Part shown: piece after piece, positions 1 through 9,571 of the stretch
How positions within the stretch are numbered: the stretch's first letter is position 1
Layout: every line of letters begins with the position of its first letter
Origin: Calocera cornea HHB12733
Taxonomy: Eukaryota > Basidiomycota > Dacrymycetes > Dacrymycetales > Dacrymycetaceae
Reading direction: 5' to 3'
Length of the DNA stretch: 64,000 nt
Assembly (NCBI GenBank): GCA_001632435.1
Contig: KV423968.1
Span: 62,001 to 126,000, forward strand
Program-made: the position numbers and the translations under genes
Notes under the pieces: generated by a model
The model's database searches: none
Told to the model about the DNA's origin: nothing
Seen by the model: the letters and a program-made list of their open reading frames with translations, nothing else

Positions 1-880
1 GGCAGAAGCGGTGCAGCGGTTCCTACATAGGCCCGTGACAAACGTGGGGCGACCCAAGTGGGCAGAGAGAACGGCCATGGTCCGGTGGACGAGGGTAGTG
101 TCATCCCTGTCTCGTCATGGCGGTCTCATCTAATGCGTGGGCTGGAATTCCCCGAAATAGCACAACTGAATGCGGGGTAATTTGCGGGGTACCATGCGGG
201 AGATGCATCCGAACGAATCGGCGCGCAAGCCAAGCAGGGACGGCGTTCCCATTCAACCCGCACAAAGCTTCGTCGCGCCCGAGCTTACTGTACTTCCCCG
301 GCAGAACCGCGGCATTTCAACCCTTAGCCTGACCCCGCTCCATTCCGGAGCTCAAGCCCCTTTCGCACCACCTTCTGACCTTCTTCGTGCCTCTATTCAC
401 TCTTCTCTGCTGCGGCTTGCGGGCCGTGCCTGACCGTCCACAGCATTCTATCTTTGGCGAGGACCGGTCTCGTGAACATCGTGGTTCGTTCCACGCCTCT
501 CGTCTCTATTCACTCCGGGAGGGCTGCCGAAACACCAATGAGAGCCGGTGTCCAGCATCTGCGGCAACCAAGGTCCCGAAGCCCCCGCATAACAAAGTCG
601 AGTTCTGCGGGGTACGGTTCCGTGAATACATTCATCGACGATCGAAGCTCTTCGTGCTCTCCTCCACTTTGGAAGCGCTAGGCGGGGCGCTCCGACGCGT
701 TGGGATCTCGTGGCCTCCGTTCAAACCCGTGTGACCGTTTACATCTAGTAAGCGAACGATCCCCCTGAGGCAAGAAAAGGATATAAAGAGACTGGCCTGG
801 ATTGCTATGAATGTGATAGCCAACCGCATCCCGCCATCTGGTCCGCCCCTCCCCCTACCCCTCGTCGAGGCGTCACAGAC
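1..880 (+). promoter_or_regulatory. Upstream region of the first MFS sugar transporter, with GCGGGG cluster and TATA box
   Basis: No gene is supported here. The stretch holds six copies of GCGGGG on either strand (172-177, 184-189, 333-338 minus, 583-588 minus, 607-612, 682-687). This fits the SYGGRG consensus of the fungal carbon-catabolite repressor CreA/Mig1. A TATA-like ATATAAAG begins at 781, about 100 bases before the transporter ATG. The motif assignment is from established knowledge of CreA; occupancy and function are inference. Confidence 0.5.
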
Positions 881-2918
881 ATGGCTACTCCACGAAGCAA
901 CTCTTTCAAAGATGATGAGAAGGTCTCAGAGCCCGAGCTCATCGAGCATGTCGGCGCGGAAGAGAAAGCCCCCACGCAACCCCATGAAGGGCATTTCAAT
1001 GCCCTTGCGATAGTGGCTGCAGAGGAGAAGAAGCTGGGCACTTGGGCGTCCGTCACGAAGTATTGGGTCGTCTTTTTGTGGTGTATGTACATCTCCATTG
1101 GCGCCGCTATCGGAGGCTACGATGGCACGGTACGTGCATCATTATTTTAGAGTGTTCTGTGCTGAACTCCTCGAACAGGTCGCGGGTGCGGTCATTTCTA
1201 TTCCGACCTTCCGTCAAGCGCTCGGTGATTTCATTGATGGACAATATGTTGTCTCCGCTGCATGGCAATCTGGTTTCAACGGCGGCTCTTCTTCCGGGGG
1301 GCTGTTCGGTGCGCTTGCAACTGGATATATCGGCGACAGGATTGGGTGAGGAACGACAGATCTTGCAAGGAATCCGTTCTGACTTGCTCCTGTGAATAGT
1401 CGGAGAGGATCGTTACTTCTCGCATGTATCATCTCAATCGGCGCCATCTTCCTCGAGGTTTTCTTTTCGCACGAGAACCAGGTGATGTTCTTCTTTGGGA
1501 GGACCATCAACGGCTTCGGCGGCGGCATCTTCACCACCGTCGCATCCAGCTATTGTGCGGAAATCTCTCCGCTGCAACTGCGTGGTATCACCACTGGTGC
1601 TGTCAACGAGTGGATTGTTGTGGGTCAATTGTGGGTCCTATCCTACACTGTTGAATGACACCGACTCACCGTTTGAACTAGCATCTCGGCTTGTGTCATC
1701 AAGGGAACCGGTCAGCTGAACTCGACCTGGGCTTACAAGATCCCGCTCGCCATCCAGTGGGTGTTCCCCGCGATCATTCTTGTTGGCCTTCCGTTCGTAC
1801 CGGAGTCTCCGTGGTACTTTGTTCGGAGGGGGCGAGACGACAAAGCGAGGCACTCTCTGGACAGGCTTATCGGGCGTACCGGTGCCGACCTCGACCTTCA
1901 TCTGGCGCAGATCAAAGAGACGATTGAGCTCGAGGAGCGCTTGGCTGGTCAAGCAAAGTGGATCGATCTTTTCAAGGGTGAGCTTTCCTGACCTCATTCT
2001 CGCCGTCGATCCACTGGTCTAACGCTATAAACAGGTTCCGATCTTCGCAGGACATGGATCACCGCGATGGTGTTCATTTGCCAAGAGATGGTTGGTGTCC
2101 AATTCGTACTGGGCTACAGCGCATACTTCTTCGAGCTCGCGGGCTTCAGCACCAGCAACGCGTTCTCTTTGAGCGTAGGCACCCTGGCCATCGCTGTAAG
2201 TGCCCCAAACATTATGCAGGTGATATCATACTCATGTTTGCACAGTTCGCGGGCAATTTCCTGGGCATTGCATTCACCAACTACCTCGGTCGCCGTCCCA
2301 TCTTCTTCTGGGGCATGGTCGCTTGTACGATCGACTGCCTGATGATCGGTATTCTGTCTCTGGTTCCCGGCACTGGCGCCCTCTGGGCCATGGGCGTGTT
2401 CACCATGCTCTACATGCTGGTGTACCAGGCTGGCATGTAAGTGCCGTCTTCGGTGATAGACGACAGTGCTCAATGCGTCTACAGTGGCCCCTTGGCATAC
2501 TGCATCTACGCCGAGATCTCCTCTGCGCGCCTGCGGTCCAAGACGGTCGCGTGGGGTGTCATGATCAACCAAGCGTTCGGCCTGCTGATCACCGTCATCA
2601 ACCCCTATCTGTAAGCTGCAGTCCCACACGATCAGCCTTCTTTTCTGACGGAGATGGCAGGATCAACCCGGACGAGGCGAACCTGCAGGGCAAGGTCGGC
2701 TGGATCTTCGGCGGCTTCGGCCTCATCTTCACCATCTGGTCGTACTTTGGCATTCCCGAGACGTCGGGCCGCACGATCGACGAGTACGTCGTGTCGTTGT
2801 CCGCTCCGCGCGCGCGGCTTTGCTCATCTGTACTCTTAGGATCGACATCCTCTTTGCGCGCAAGGTGCCGTCGCGCAAGTTCCACAAGTACGTCATCACG
2901 GACGCGGACAGGGAGTGA
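881..2918 (+). CDS. MFS alpha-glucoside/maltose-type permease (copy 1)
   Basis: Predicted plasma-membrane sugar:proton symporter of the fungal sugar transporter family. It is likely to import alpha-glucosides or maltose, although the substrate is inferred only from family resemblance. Nine exons can be read: 881-1129, 1179-1345, 1400-1630, 1682-1977, 2035-2195, 2246-2436, 2485-2610, 2661-2783 and 2840-2918. Hallmarks are a long hydrophilic N-terminus, GGYDGTVAGA in helix 1, the R-G-S-L segment after helix 2, PESPWYFVRRGR at the end of helix 6, GRRPIFFWG, and PETSGRTIDE after helix 12. The start follows a TATA box by about 100 bases. A closely related copy lies at 17298-19493 with mostly matching intron positions, so the two are duplicates. 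All predicted splice sites keep the frame open and the gene looks intact. Confidence 0.85.
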
Positions 2919-3748
2919 GCGGTCCGCACGTGCACCGCCAGTACCGGACAGTACCGGACGTGGTGCGGCGTATACTGGCAGAGCGCCGAGGGGCGAATGC
3001 CCAAAGAAGCTTGTGTGGTACATGTATGATACACGCAAGGAGACCTTGATACTTCATATTCGTCATGTGGTTATTTTACGGGAAATGACTAGGGATCCGT
3101 CTTTCCAGCCGGTTCGTTGGGTGATTCTTGTGCGGCTAGTGCGCTGTATCTGGCGGGTTTCGCCCAAGTTTCGGCCAGGCTCAAACCCCAAACAAAACCT
3201 GCCTGCACTGGCATGGGCCGCGGAATGCTCTTCCAGAAGCACTGCTCAGGCTGCGTGCCATGTGTCGGCCCGCTGCCTCCCCACCAGACTGTTCCTGAAA
3301 GCAACGCGACGCAGAGCTTATCACTCTCTTACTGTATTAATGGATCCTGACCGTCCCGAGCGCTCCGAGCCATTCAGTCGCTGCAATGCCACATACCCGA
3401 CCGCCGACCTGTCCGCATACTTGCCGGACCCCGGTGAATGGAGGGCAGGCGACATAGGCTGCGCATCAGCGTTCAGAGTTTCCCCGCGCGCGGTGGGGCC
3501 TCCACCCCGCACCCCGCCGCCGCCGCCTCCATCTTCCTTCCGTCCATCCCCACGACGAGGCGTTTGACGAGTGCGGGGTGCGGAGAGGTCGCTTGCATGT
3601 GATCATATCGTATTCGAGGGACAACCCTTTATCCAATCGCCGAGCCCGGGCCCCTAGGTACAATGCCACACCCCGCGAGATATCACTGCGCGTCACATGA
3701 CCGACTCCCCTTGCCCTCTCGTCTCGGCCTCTTGCAAGCCTCTGCAGC
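2919..3748. other. Intergenic region between convergent genes
   Basis: This stretch separates the 3' ends of the transporter and the SDR gene. Several frames stay open because of GC-rich composition (for example a CCGCCGCC run near 3520), but none shows a domain, a codon pattern or a plausible splice structure. It most likely holds the two 3' UTRs. Confidence 0.5.
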
Positions 3749-5056
3749 TCACAACTTGGAGTTGGTATGCACCAAGTGCCCGCCATCGACCGCAATAGTC
3801 GCGCCGGTGATGTACGCGCCCGCCCTGCTGCTCAGGAAGAGGCACGCGCCGGCGACGTCCTCGGGCGTGCCGATGCGGGCGAGGGGCACGCCGGAGACGA
3901 TCACGTCCTTGGCGGTCGCGAGCGTGTGGGCCATCACTGTGCGCGGGGCGCGGGGCGCGGGACGTGTCAGCCAACACAGTCTCCGACACGAGGGGCAAAA
4001 CAGAACAGGGAGTGGCGGGAGGAAACGTGCAGGAAGGAATGGATGAATGTACAGTGAGGAGTCGGGAGGACGCACTCTTCGACTCGAACGGCCCGCACGC
4101 AAGGACGTTGCTCGTTATCCCCTCCCCGCCCAGGCGGAGCGCAAGGTGCCGGCTGAGCTGGTGCAGCGCGGCCTTGGAGGCGGCGTACGCGTATGTCTCC
4201 ATCCCCGGCACGCGCTCGCCGTTTATTGATCCGATCTGCGGGGCGGCCACTGCGGTCAGTACCTGTATGGACCAGAGGAGAAGGGGGAAGAGACCCGGGT
4301 CCCCGGACCCGGGACGCACGTTGATCACCCTCGCCGGGTCTTTGTAGCTGCCCGCCTCCTCCTTGCCCCCCTGCTCAGCCGCCCTCCGGAGCAGCGGCAG
4401 CAGCTTCTGCGTGAGCGTGAACACGCGCTGCACGTTCAGCGTGAGCAGCTTCGTCCATGCTTTGTCCTGCGGGCTCGGCAGCGGGTCAGTAGGGAGAGGT
4501 GGGAGGCGCTGGGCACGGGGCGCGAGGGAGCGGGAGGGGGACGCACGGGGTAGGTGTCGATGTCCTCCCCCCATGTAGCGCCCGCGTTGTTCACGAGCAC
4601 ATTGAGCACTACCCGGCCAACCCACATGCACATCCATCAGCACCTCCTCCGCCTCCCACCTGAGCAGCGAGAACACGCACCCGTCTCCCGCTGACTGACA
4701 GCCTCAACGAGCCGATCCACCTCCCCGAGCTTCTGCAGGTCCGCGGGTAGGGCCACGCACACGCCTGGCCCGAGCGCGCTCAGCTCGGCCGCGGTCGCGT
4801 CGCAGTCCTTGGCGGAGCGGGCGGAGATGTACACTCTGCAGCCGTTGCGGATGAAGCCGGTTGCGATCTGCCGGGGTGGGGGGCGGTCAGATGGGAGAGG
4901 AAGGGAGGGCGGGTGGGAGGGGGAACGTACCATCTTGCCGATCCCGCGGGAGCCGCCGGTGACGAGGACGACCTGGATGGATGAGGTTGGTGGCACCCTC
5001 GCTGGTAGCCGAGGACGCACCTTGCCCCTAACGCCGAACAGGGAGTGGATGTCCAT
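3749..5056 (-). CDS. Short-chain dehydrogenase/reductase
   Basis: NAD(P)-dependent oxidoreductase of the classical SDR family, resembling fungal 3-oxoacyl-ACP-reductase/RhlG-like enzymes; the substrate is unknown. The start MDIHSLFGVRGK is followed by an intron and then VVLVTGGSRGIGKM, which carries the TGxxxGIG cofactor loop. Later come VNNAGATWGEDIDTYP (NNAG motif), a catalytic YAYAASKAAL (YxxxK) and the C-terminal VDGGHLV. At least five short introns interrupt the gene. One of them, near 3945-4080, separates the segment ending GPFESK from VMAHTLATAK. The gene shares a 355-base divergent promoter region with the dehydrogenase at 5412. It looks intact. An acetoin- or steroid-type SDR cannot be excluded. 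Confidence 0.8.
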
Positions 5057-5411
5057 CTCTCGCCAGCAATACGAGTGTGCAGCAAGCAAGCAGAGTGTCA
5101 CGACAGTCCTGCCCTTCAAGCTGAGGCGGCAAGTCGGGGCACTGGAGGATTGATGAACGATCCCCGCGTCCGGCTATGACCTCGGGATGGCTGTGCAGCC
5201 ACTTTGGTATAGCCGGTGCGAGTCCACTACTGCCCCCCCCTCGGTCGGGCCCTGCGGTCCTATCCCGATAGCACAGAGAGGCATCGGCCTCGGCCCACTT
5301 ATCCCCGTCCGTCCCCAAATCCCTATTGAATCGAAGTTCGACCCTACCGCCAGCCAGTGCTCTCTGGTCCTCGGCCGTCGGTCGTCGTCTACCACTACAA
5401 CAGCAGCCAGC
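5057..5411. promoter_or_regulatory. Divergent promoter region, SDR / 6PGDH-like dehydrogenase
   Basis: A 355-base interval between two divergently transcribed oxidoreductase genes. No clear TATA box or named motif was recognised. An open frame runs in phase from 5187 into the downstream gene, but the segment before 5412 has no conserved character and is taken as 5' UTR and promoter. Confidence 0.4.
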
Positions 5412-6485
5412 ATGTCCCCCCCAGTCATCGCCGTCATCTCCCCCGGCGCGATGGGCTCGGCGCTCGGCGCGCGCCTGTCCGCGCACTCGGCCCGCGTGCT
5501 CACGCACATCCCCGCTGGCCGCTCGCAAGGCTCGCACGACCGTGCGGCCAAGGCGGGCATGCACCCGGTGTCCATGGCCCAGATCGCGCGCGAGGCCGAC
5601 TGGGTCCTCAGCGTCCTCCCGCCCGACGCAGCGCTGGACTTCGCGGCCCAGTTTACGGTCGCGTACAACAGCCTGCAGGGGCCCGAGAAGCGCGCGGGCA
5701 AGCCGGCGTTCGCCGACCTCAACGCGGTCAACCCGAGCAGCGTCGTGCGCATCGCGCAGCTGTTCGGAAAGGAGGGGCTCGCACTGCCCTTCATCGACGG
5801 GAGCATCATCGGCGGCCCGCCGAAGGGCGAGTACAACCCGATCATCTATGCGAGCGCCGAGGTGGGGCCGGAGGGCGCGAAGGTGCTGGACGAGTTCGAG
5901 GCGCTGCAGACGTATGGCCTGAAGATTGGCGCGCTCAGGGGGGAGGGCGCCAGCATCGGCGCCGCGAGCGCGCTGAAGATGGCTTATGCGGTGCGTACGG
6001 CTTACTCGCTTCCGGGGGGGTTGCTCATGATGGGACAGGGTATCACCAAGGGCACGACTGGTCTCGCAGCCACAATGATTCTGGGTGCGTATCGTTTCGC
6101 GCACTTGCAGAGCAGGCACAAACTCATCCCCCTTCTAGCCGCATACCACAACTCGCCCGGCACGGCCGAAGCACTCATCGCCGAGCTGTCCGACTCGCAG
6201 CCGCTGATGCTGCAGCGGTTCACCAAGGGCATCCCGGACATGCTGCCCAAGGCGTACCGCTTCCACGGGGAGATGGACGAGATCTCCGGCTTCGTCGTCG
6301 AAGAGGGCGGCGGGGGCAGCGGGGACATCCACAAGGGGCTCGCGGCGACGTATAGGCGGATCGAGAAAAGTATCAAGGAGGATGGGGAGGAGCTCAAGCA
6401 GCTGCAAGACTTTGTCGTCAGGGGGGAGAAGGTGCTGGAGGAGAAGAAGAAGAAGGGGGAAGAGAAGAGCGCCAGGCAGTGGTGA
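5412..6485 (+). CDS. 6-phosphogluconate-dehydrogenase-like protein with DUF1932 C-terminal domain
   Basis: Probable NAD(P)-binding beta-hydroxyacid-dehydrogenase-type protein. Residues 1-30 hold a Rossmann dinucleotide loop (VISPGAMGSALGARL). The second half matches the DUF1932 all-helical domain (LKMAYA, then GITKGTTGLA, then AAYHNSPGTAEALIAEL). The ATG at 5412 was chosen because the loop begins a few residues later. Two introns are predicted, 5991-6038 (48 nt) and 6085-6138 (54 nt). Both have GTGCGT donors and CAG/TAG acceptors, both are multiples of three, and neither contains a stop, so unspliced DNA reads straight through. Removing both restores the family pattern and gives 323 residues. 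The C-terminus is a lysine/glutamate-rich tail. Substrate unknown. Confidence 0.8.
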   Translation: MSPPVIAVISPGAMGSALGARLSAHSARVLTHIPAGRSQGSHDRAAKAGMHPVSMAQIAREADWVLSVLPPDAALDFAAQFTVAYNSLQGPEKRAGKPAFADLNAVNPSSVVRIAQLFGKEGLALPFIDGSIIGGPPKGEYNPIIYASAEVGPEGAKVLDEFEALQTYGLKIGALRGEGASIGAASALKMAYAVRTAYSLPGGLLMMGQGITKGTTGLAATMILGAYRFAHLQSRHKLIPLLAAYHNSPGTAEALIAELSDSQPLMLQRFTKGIPDMLPKAYRFHGEMDEISGFVVEEGGGGSGDIHKGLAATYRRIEKSIKEDGEELKQLQDFVVRGEKVLEEKKKKGEEKSARQW

Positions 6486-6599
6486 TCACATGTCTTGTTG
6501 CGCAGTAGAGACTGATTGAATGTAGAGAAGATAGTGCTAGTCTACGGCCTGTGCCAGCCTCAGCGCCTTGCCTTGTCGCTCCAAGCAGAGGATGCGCAC

Positions 6600-7245
6600 T
6601 CACAGGATAGTCGCCACCACCGTCCTCTGCCTGCTGCTGCTCCTGAACTCGGCCAGGTAGATCCCCTGCCACGTCCCCAGGTTCAGCTTGCCGTTCGTGA
6701 TCGGGATCGAGAGCGCGTTGCCGATCAGCGCCGTCTTGGTGTGCGACACGCTGTCGTCCATCCCTTCGTCGGTGTGTCGCCAGGCGAGGGACTCGGGAAC
6801 GATGTTGTCCAGAGCCATGTCCATGTCTGATGAGGTCAGTGAATGTCAGCCAATCGGAATGGGTGTATGAGAGATGGAGGCGCACCTTTCCGCACATCGG
6901 GGTCGTAGTTCTCGTTGATCGTCAGAGCGCAGCTCGTGTGCTGGCTGCATACACGGCCCATCGGAGTTAACGTCAACCCCTACTAAAACAGATCCGATGC
7001 GTACATGAACAGATGGCAGATCCCAATCTGATTGGGTTATAAGTAGATGTTCAGGAGTGATTTGCAAGTAATGCGCACCGGTGTCTGCTTCAGTCCCTCG
7101 GAGATGTTGCGCTTGATCTCATCGTCGATGAGGTGGCACCTGCGTAGACCAGGTCGGACTTAACAACGCCCCAGTGCAAACAAGGCCCAAAGGTCACGCA
7201 CCCCTTGCCTCTCCGTGTCAATGTGAAGGTCTTTTGCCAAAGCAT
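6600..7245 (-). CDS. YjbQ/UPF0047 family protein
   Basis: Homologue of bacterial YjbQ (secondary thiamine-phosphate-synthase-like fold, UPF0047); the physiological role in fungi is not settled. Five exons give 137 residues, the usual family length: 7202-7245, 7079-7139, 7005-7027, 6886-6944 and 6600-6826. The 23-nt third exon supplies the IGICHLF strand that leads into QHTSCALTINENYDPDVR, the family's signature with its conserved His. Later motifs are HTDEGMDDSVSHTKTALIG and NLGTWQGIYLAEFR. Without the tiny exon the frame does not connect, which supports it. The gene is divergent from the nuclease gene at 7481 across 235 bases. Confidence 0.82.
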
Positions 7246-7480
7246 GATGATGGTACAAAGACTCTAGACGAGACCAAGGTGCAGTCGGGTCCACAGCGCC
7301 GCGATCACTCCGCTGATGACGTTCAGCGAGCCCTGGATAAGTTAGTGGCTGTACTTAGTTACTCGTGACGTAAATACTAATGAACGCGAGTCCGAGCTGT
7401 TGCCTCGGCGGAGTCATGGGTTTATGCGGCTACGGCCGTTCACCACATCTTTTCTCACAAGGTCTGTGCTCACCTATACC

Positions 7481-8755
7481 ATGCCGAAACGGAGTCTGGC
7501 GATCGTTGAAGTCACTCCGGAGCGGGAACTGGAACCACCGCCCTCGAAGAGACAGAGGGTCAACCCGTTCAGCACCGGCGCACAACCGTCGACTGCGTCC
7601 AGTACCGGGAGACCTTCGACCGAGGCTGCGTTCCCTGGTACAGGCGGGAATGGGGCATTTTCCGAAACCAAAGCGAAAGACGAGGATGCTTCTTGCGATG
7701 CACCCGAGAAGAACGACGAGATCACCCGCATCATCTCCTGGAATGTCGAGACGCCCGTCCCCTTCCTCGACCTCAGGGACGCGAAGTCCTCCGCCCTCCT
7801 CGCGTCATACTTCAAAGCGCCGCCCGAAAACCCCTCTCTAAAACATAGCTTTCTCCGCTCATTCCTGAAGGAATGGAAGTGGCCAGATTTTGTATGCTTG
7901 CAAGAGGTGCGGGCGCGCCCGACGGATGCGGACTGGAAGGACGCCATGCGGGCTGCTGCGAATGGAGTTTCGCGTATGCAGAGGGACGGGGAGAAAGGAA
8001 TGCGAAAGGATGGAGGGCCCACGTACACTGCCTACTGGGCACTCAATGCTTCTAGTCGAGGACAGCGACGGTTCGGTGTGTGCACGCTCGTCTCCCACTC
8101 GTGGGTATCGCGGATCCGGCAGGAGAGGACGGTGGACTGGGACGCGGAGGGTCGCGTGCATATCCTGGAGATGGACGGGTGGCCGCTCATCAACGTATAT
8201 GCGCTCAATGGAAGCGACTACCCCTGGAACGACCCGCGGCTGGAGAGGGACCCTCTCGCCGCCGCCCTCCCCCAGAAGACGAGGAACGAGCGCAAGCGGG
8301 AGTTCAACATGCTGCTCCTGCGCGAGGTGCAGGATATGCAAGCGCGCGGACTTCGCCCGGTGCTCATAGGCGACTTCAACATCTCCCTGACGAGGCTGGA
8401 CTGCTACCCGCGCCTGCGGACCGAGGCGCCGCATTCCCTCGCCAGAAAGCAGTTCAATGAGGCTTTCATTCCCCAGGCGGGCGTGGTCGACGTGTTCCGC
8501 CATGTGCACGGGGGGGAGAAGGGGTACAGTTGGTTCGCCAAGGGGAAGCCGGTAGGGAGGGACTGTGCGAGGGTGGATTACGCGTTGGTGGATCGGAGGC
8601 TGGTTGAGGGGGAGAGTGGGCAGGAGGGTAGGGTGGCGGGGACGGGGTATGGCGGGAAGAGCGAGGGGAAGAGCGACCACGGGGTTGTTTGGCTGAACCT
8701 TCGGAGCATGAGGGACCTGAAGCCGGCAAAGAGCACGGTAAAAGAGGTGGAATAG
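7481..8755 (+). CDS. Endonuclease/exonuclease/phosphatase-family nuclease (ExoIII/AP-endonuclease-like)
   Basis: Predicted Mg2+-dependent nuclease of the EEP/ExoIII superfamily, likely acting in DNA repair; the exact substrate is inferred. It is a single exon of 424 residues. The first 80 residues are low-complexity and basic (PSKRQRVNPF resembles a nuclear localisation signal). The EEP core follows: IISWNVETP (strand with metal-binding Asn), CLQEVRA (metal-binding Glu), INVYALNGS, LIGDFNISLT (catalytic Asp/Asn) and the terminal SDHGVVWL (catalytic Asp-His). All key residues are present. The ATG at 7481 follows shortly after a short intergenic region and no upstream segment is conserved. The lack of introns is unusual for this locus. 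Confidence 0.82.
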   Translation: MPKRSLAIVEVTPERELEPPPSKRQRVNPFSTGAQPSTASSTGRPSTEAAFPGTGGNGAFSETKAKDEDASCDAPEKNDEITRIISWNVETPVPFLDLRDAKSSALLASYFKAPPENPSLKHSFLRSFLKEWKWPDFVCLQEVRARPTDADWKDAMRAAANGVSRMQRDGEKGMRKDGGPTYTAYWALNASSRGQRRFGVCTLVSHSWVSRIRQERTVDWDAEGRVHILEMDGWPLINVYALNGSDYPWNDPRLERDPLAAALPQKTRNERKREFNMLLLREVQDMQARGLRPVLIGDFNISLTRLDCYPRLRTEAPHSLARKQFNEAFIPQAGVVDVFRHVHGGEKGYSWFAKGKPVGRDCARVDYALVDRRLVEGESGQEGRVAGTGYGGKSEGKSDHGVVWLNLRSMRDLKPAKSTVKEVE

Positions 8756-8920
8756 ATGCAGAATCGCCGCGTCACCGGATCCACCGTCCGGGAAGTCTAA
8801 TGCGCCTGTATTGTTAGCTTACTGTATCAAGAGCACTCATTGTCAGACCACCATCATATAGCTCGTACGCCAACCATCAGAATAAGATGCAGGTGTGATT
8901 ACATTCTCCATTGGCGTGTC

Positions 8921-9269
8921 TCAAACAGTATCGATCTTCTTCCACCCCCGTACCTAACACCTTCGGTCAGCGCGGGACATCAGAGCAGTAGAACCACGCG
9001 TACCCGGTACTCATTCCCCTTCATCATATCCAGATACTTGGTCGCGAGCCACTGGCACTCGCTCAGCGCGTTCACTCCCTCCGTCTGCTGGCACTTTGTG
9101 AGCTCCTCGCGGACGATCGTCAGCTCGGCGGCCTTGACGAATTGTTCCTTGATGACGCGCTCGCGCTCCAGGAAGATCTCTAGACACGCGGGGGTTAGTC
9201 GGGAGCCGACAGGTTTGAGGCAGACCACGCACCTCGCATCTGCTCCTTAGTGATTGTCCGGTCGGCCAT
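8921..9269 (-). CDS. NADH:ubiquinone oxidoreductase subunit NDUFB10 / 12 kDa subunit
   Basis: Small accessory subunit of mitochondrial complex I in the PDSW/NDUFB10 family. The coding sequence has three exons. The first (9233-9269) encodes MADRTITKEQMR, the second carries VIKEQFVKAAELTIVREELT followed by KCQQTEGVNALSECQ, and the last adds the tail RGWKKIDTV. The pattern IxEQxV followed by L-x-KC-x-x-x-EGVN-x-L-x-x-C is typical of the family, with its paired cysteines. Length is about 81 residues, close to fungal homologues. It is divergent from BRR2 with 302 bases between the start codons. Confidence 0.8.
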
Positions 9270-9571
9270 GGCGAATGTGCAATGTGACGACCGTGGTCAG
9301 GCGTTGTGCTTGTGCTCAGAAGGCAAGTGACCCGAAGCACTGCAGGACCACCACCGCTCCGGAGTTACTTCATCGCCACCCTGGAGTCCGAAGGCACGGG
9401 AGCAAAGTTTCGCGTCCCGCCTCGCATTTCGCGACTCACGACGGTGGTTGGGACCGAAAAGTGCCTTGGCCATCGACGGCCACCACCGCACCACTCCTTT
9501 CATCCTCCCATCCTCCTTGCTCTCCTCCCTGTTGTTTACTACTGTCTATTCCGACACTATAGAACAGCAAC
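9270..9571. promoter_or_regulatory. Divergent promoter region, NDUFB10 / BRR2
   Basis: 302 bases between the start codons of two housekeeping genes read in opposite directions. A pyrimidine-rich stretch (CTCCTCCCTG and neighbours, 9505-9540) precedes the BRR2 start, as is common just upstream of fungal transcription starts. No TATA box was recognised. Confidence 0.4.

Noticed and set aside
2323..3567. A 414-codon plus-strand frame running out of the first transporter
   Set aside because: It reads transporter exons in the wrong frame, crosses predicted introns, and continues into intergenic DNA without any recognisable domain.
5028..6119. A long minus-strand frame opposite the DUF1932 gene
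   Set aside because: It is Arg/Ala-rich shadow coding caused by high GC at third codon positions of the sense gene.
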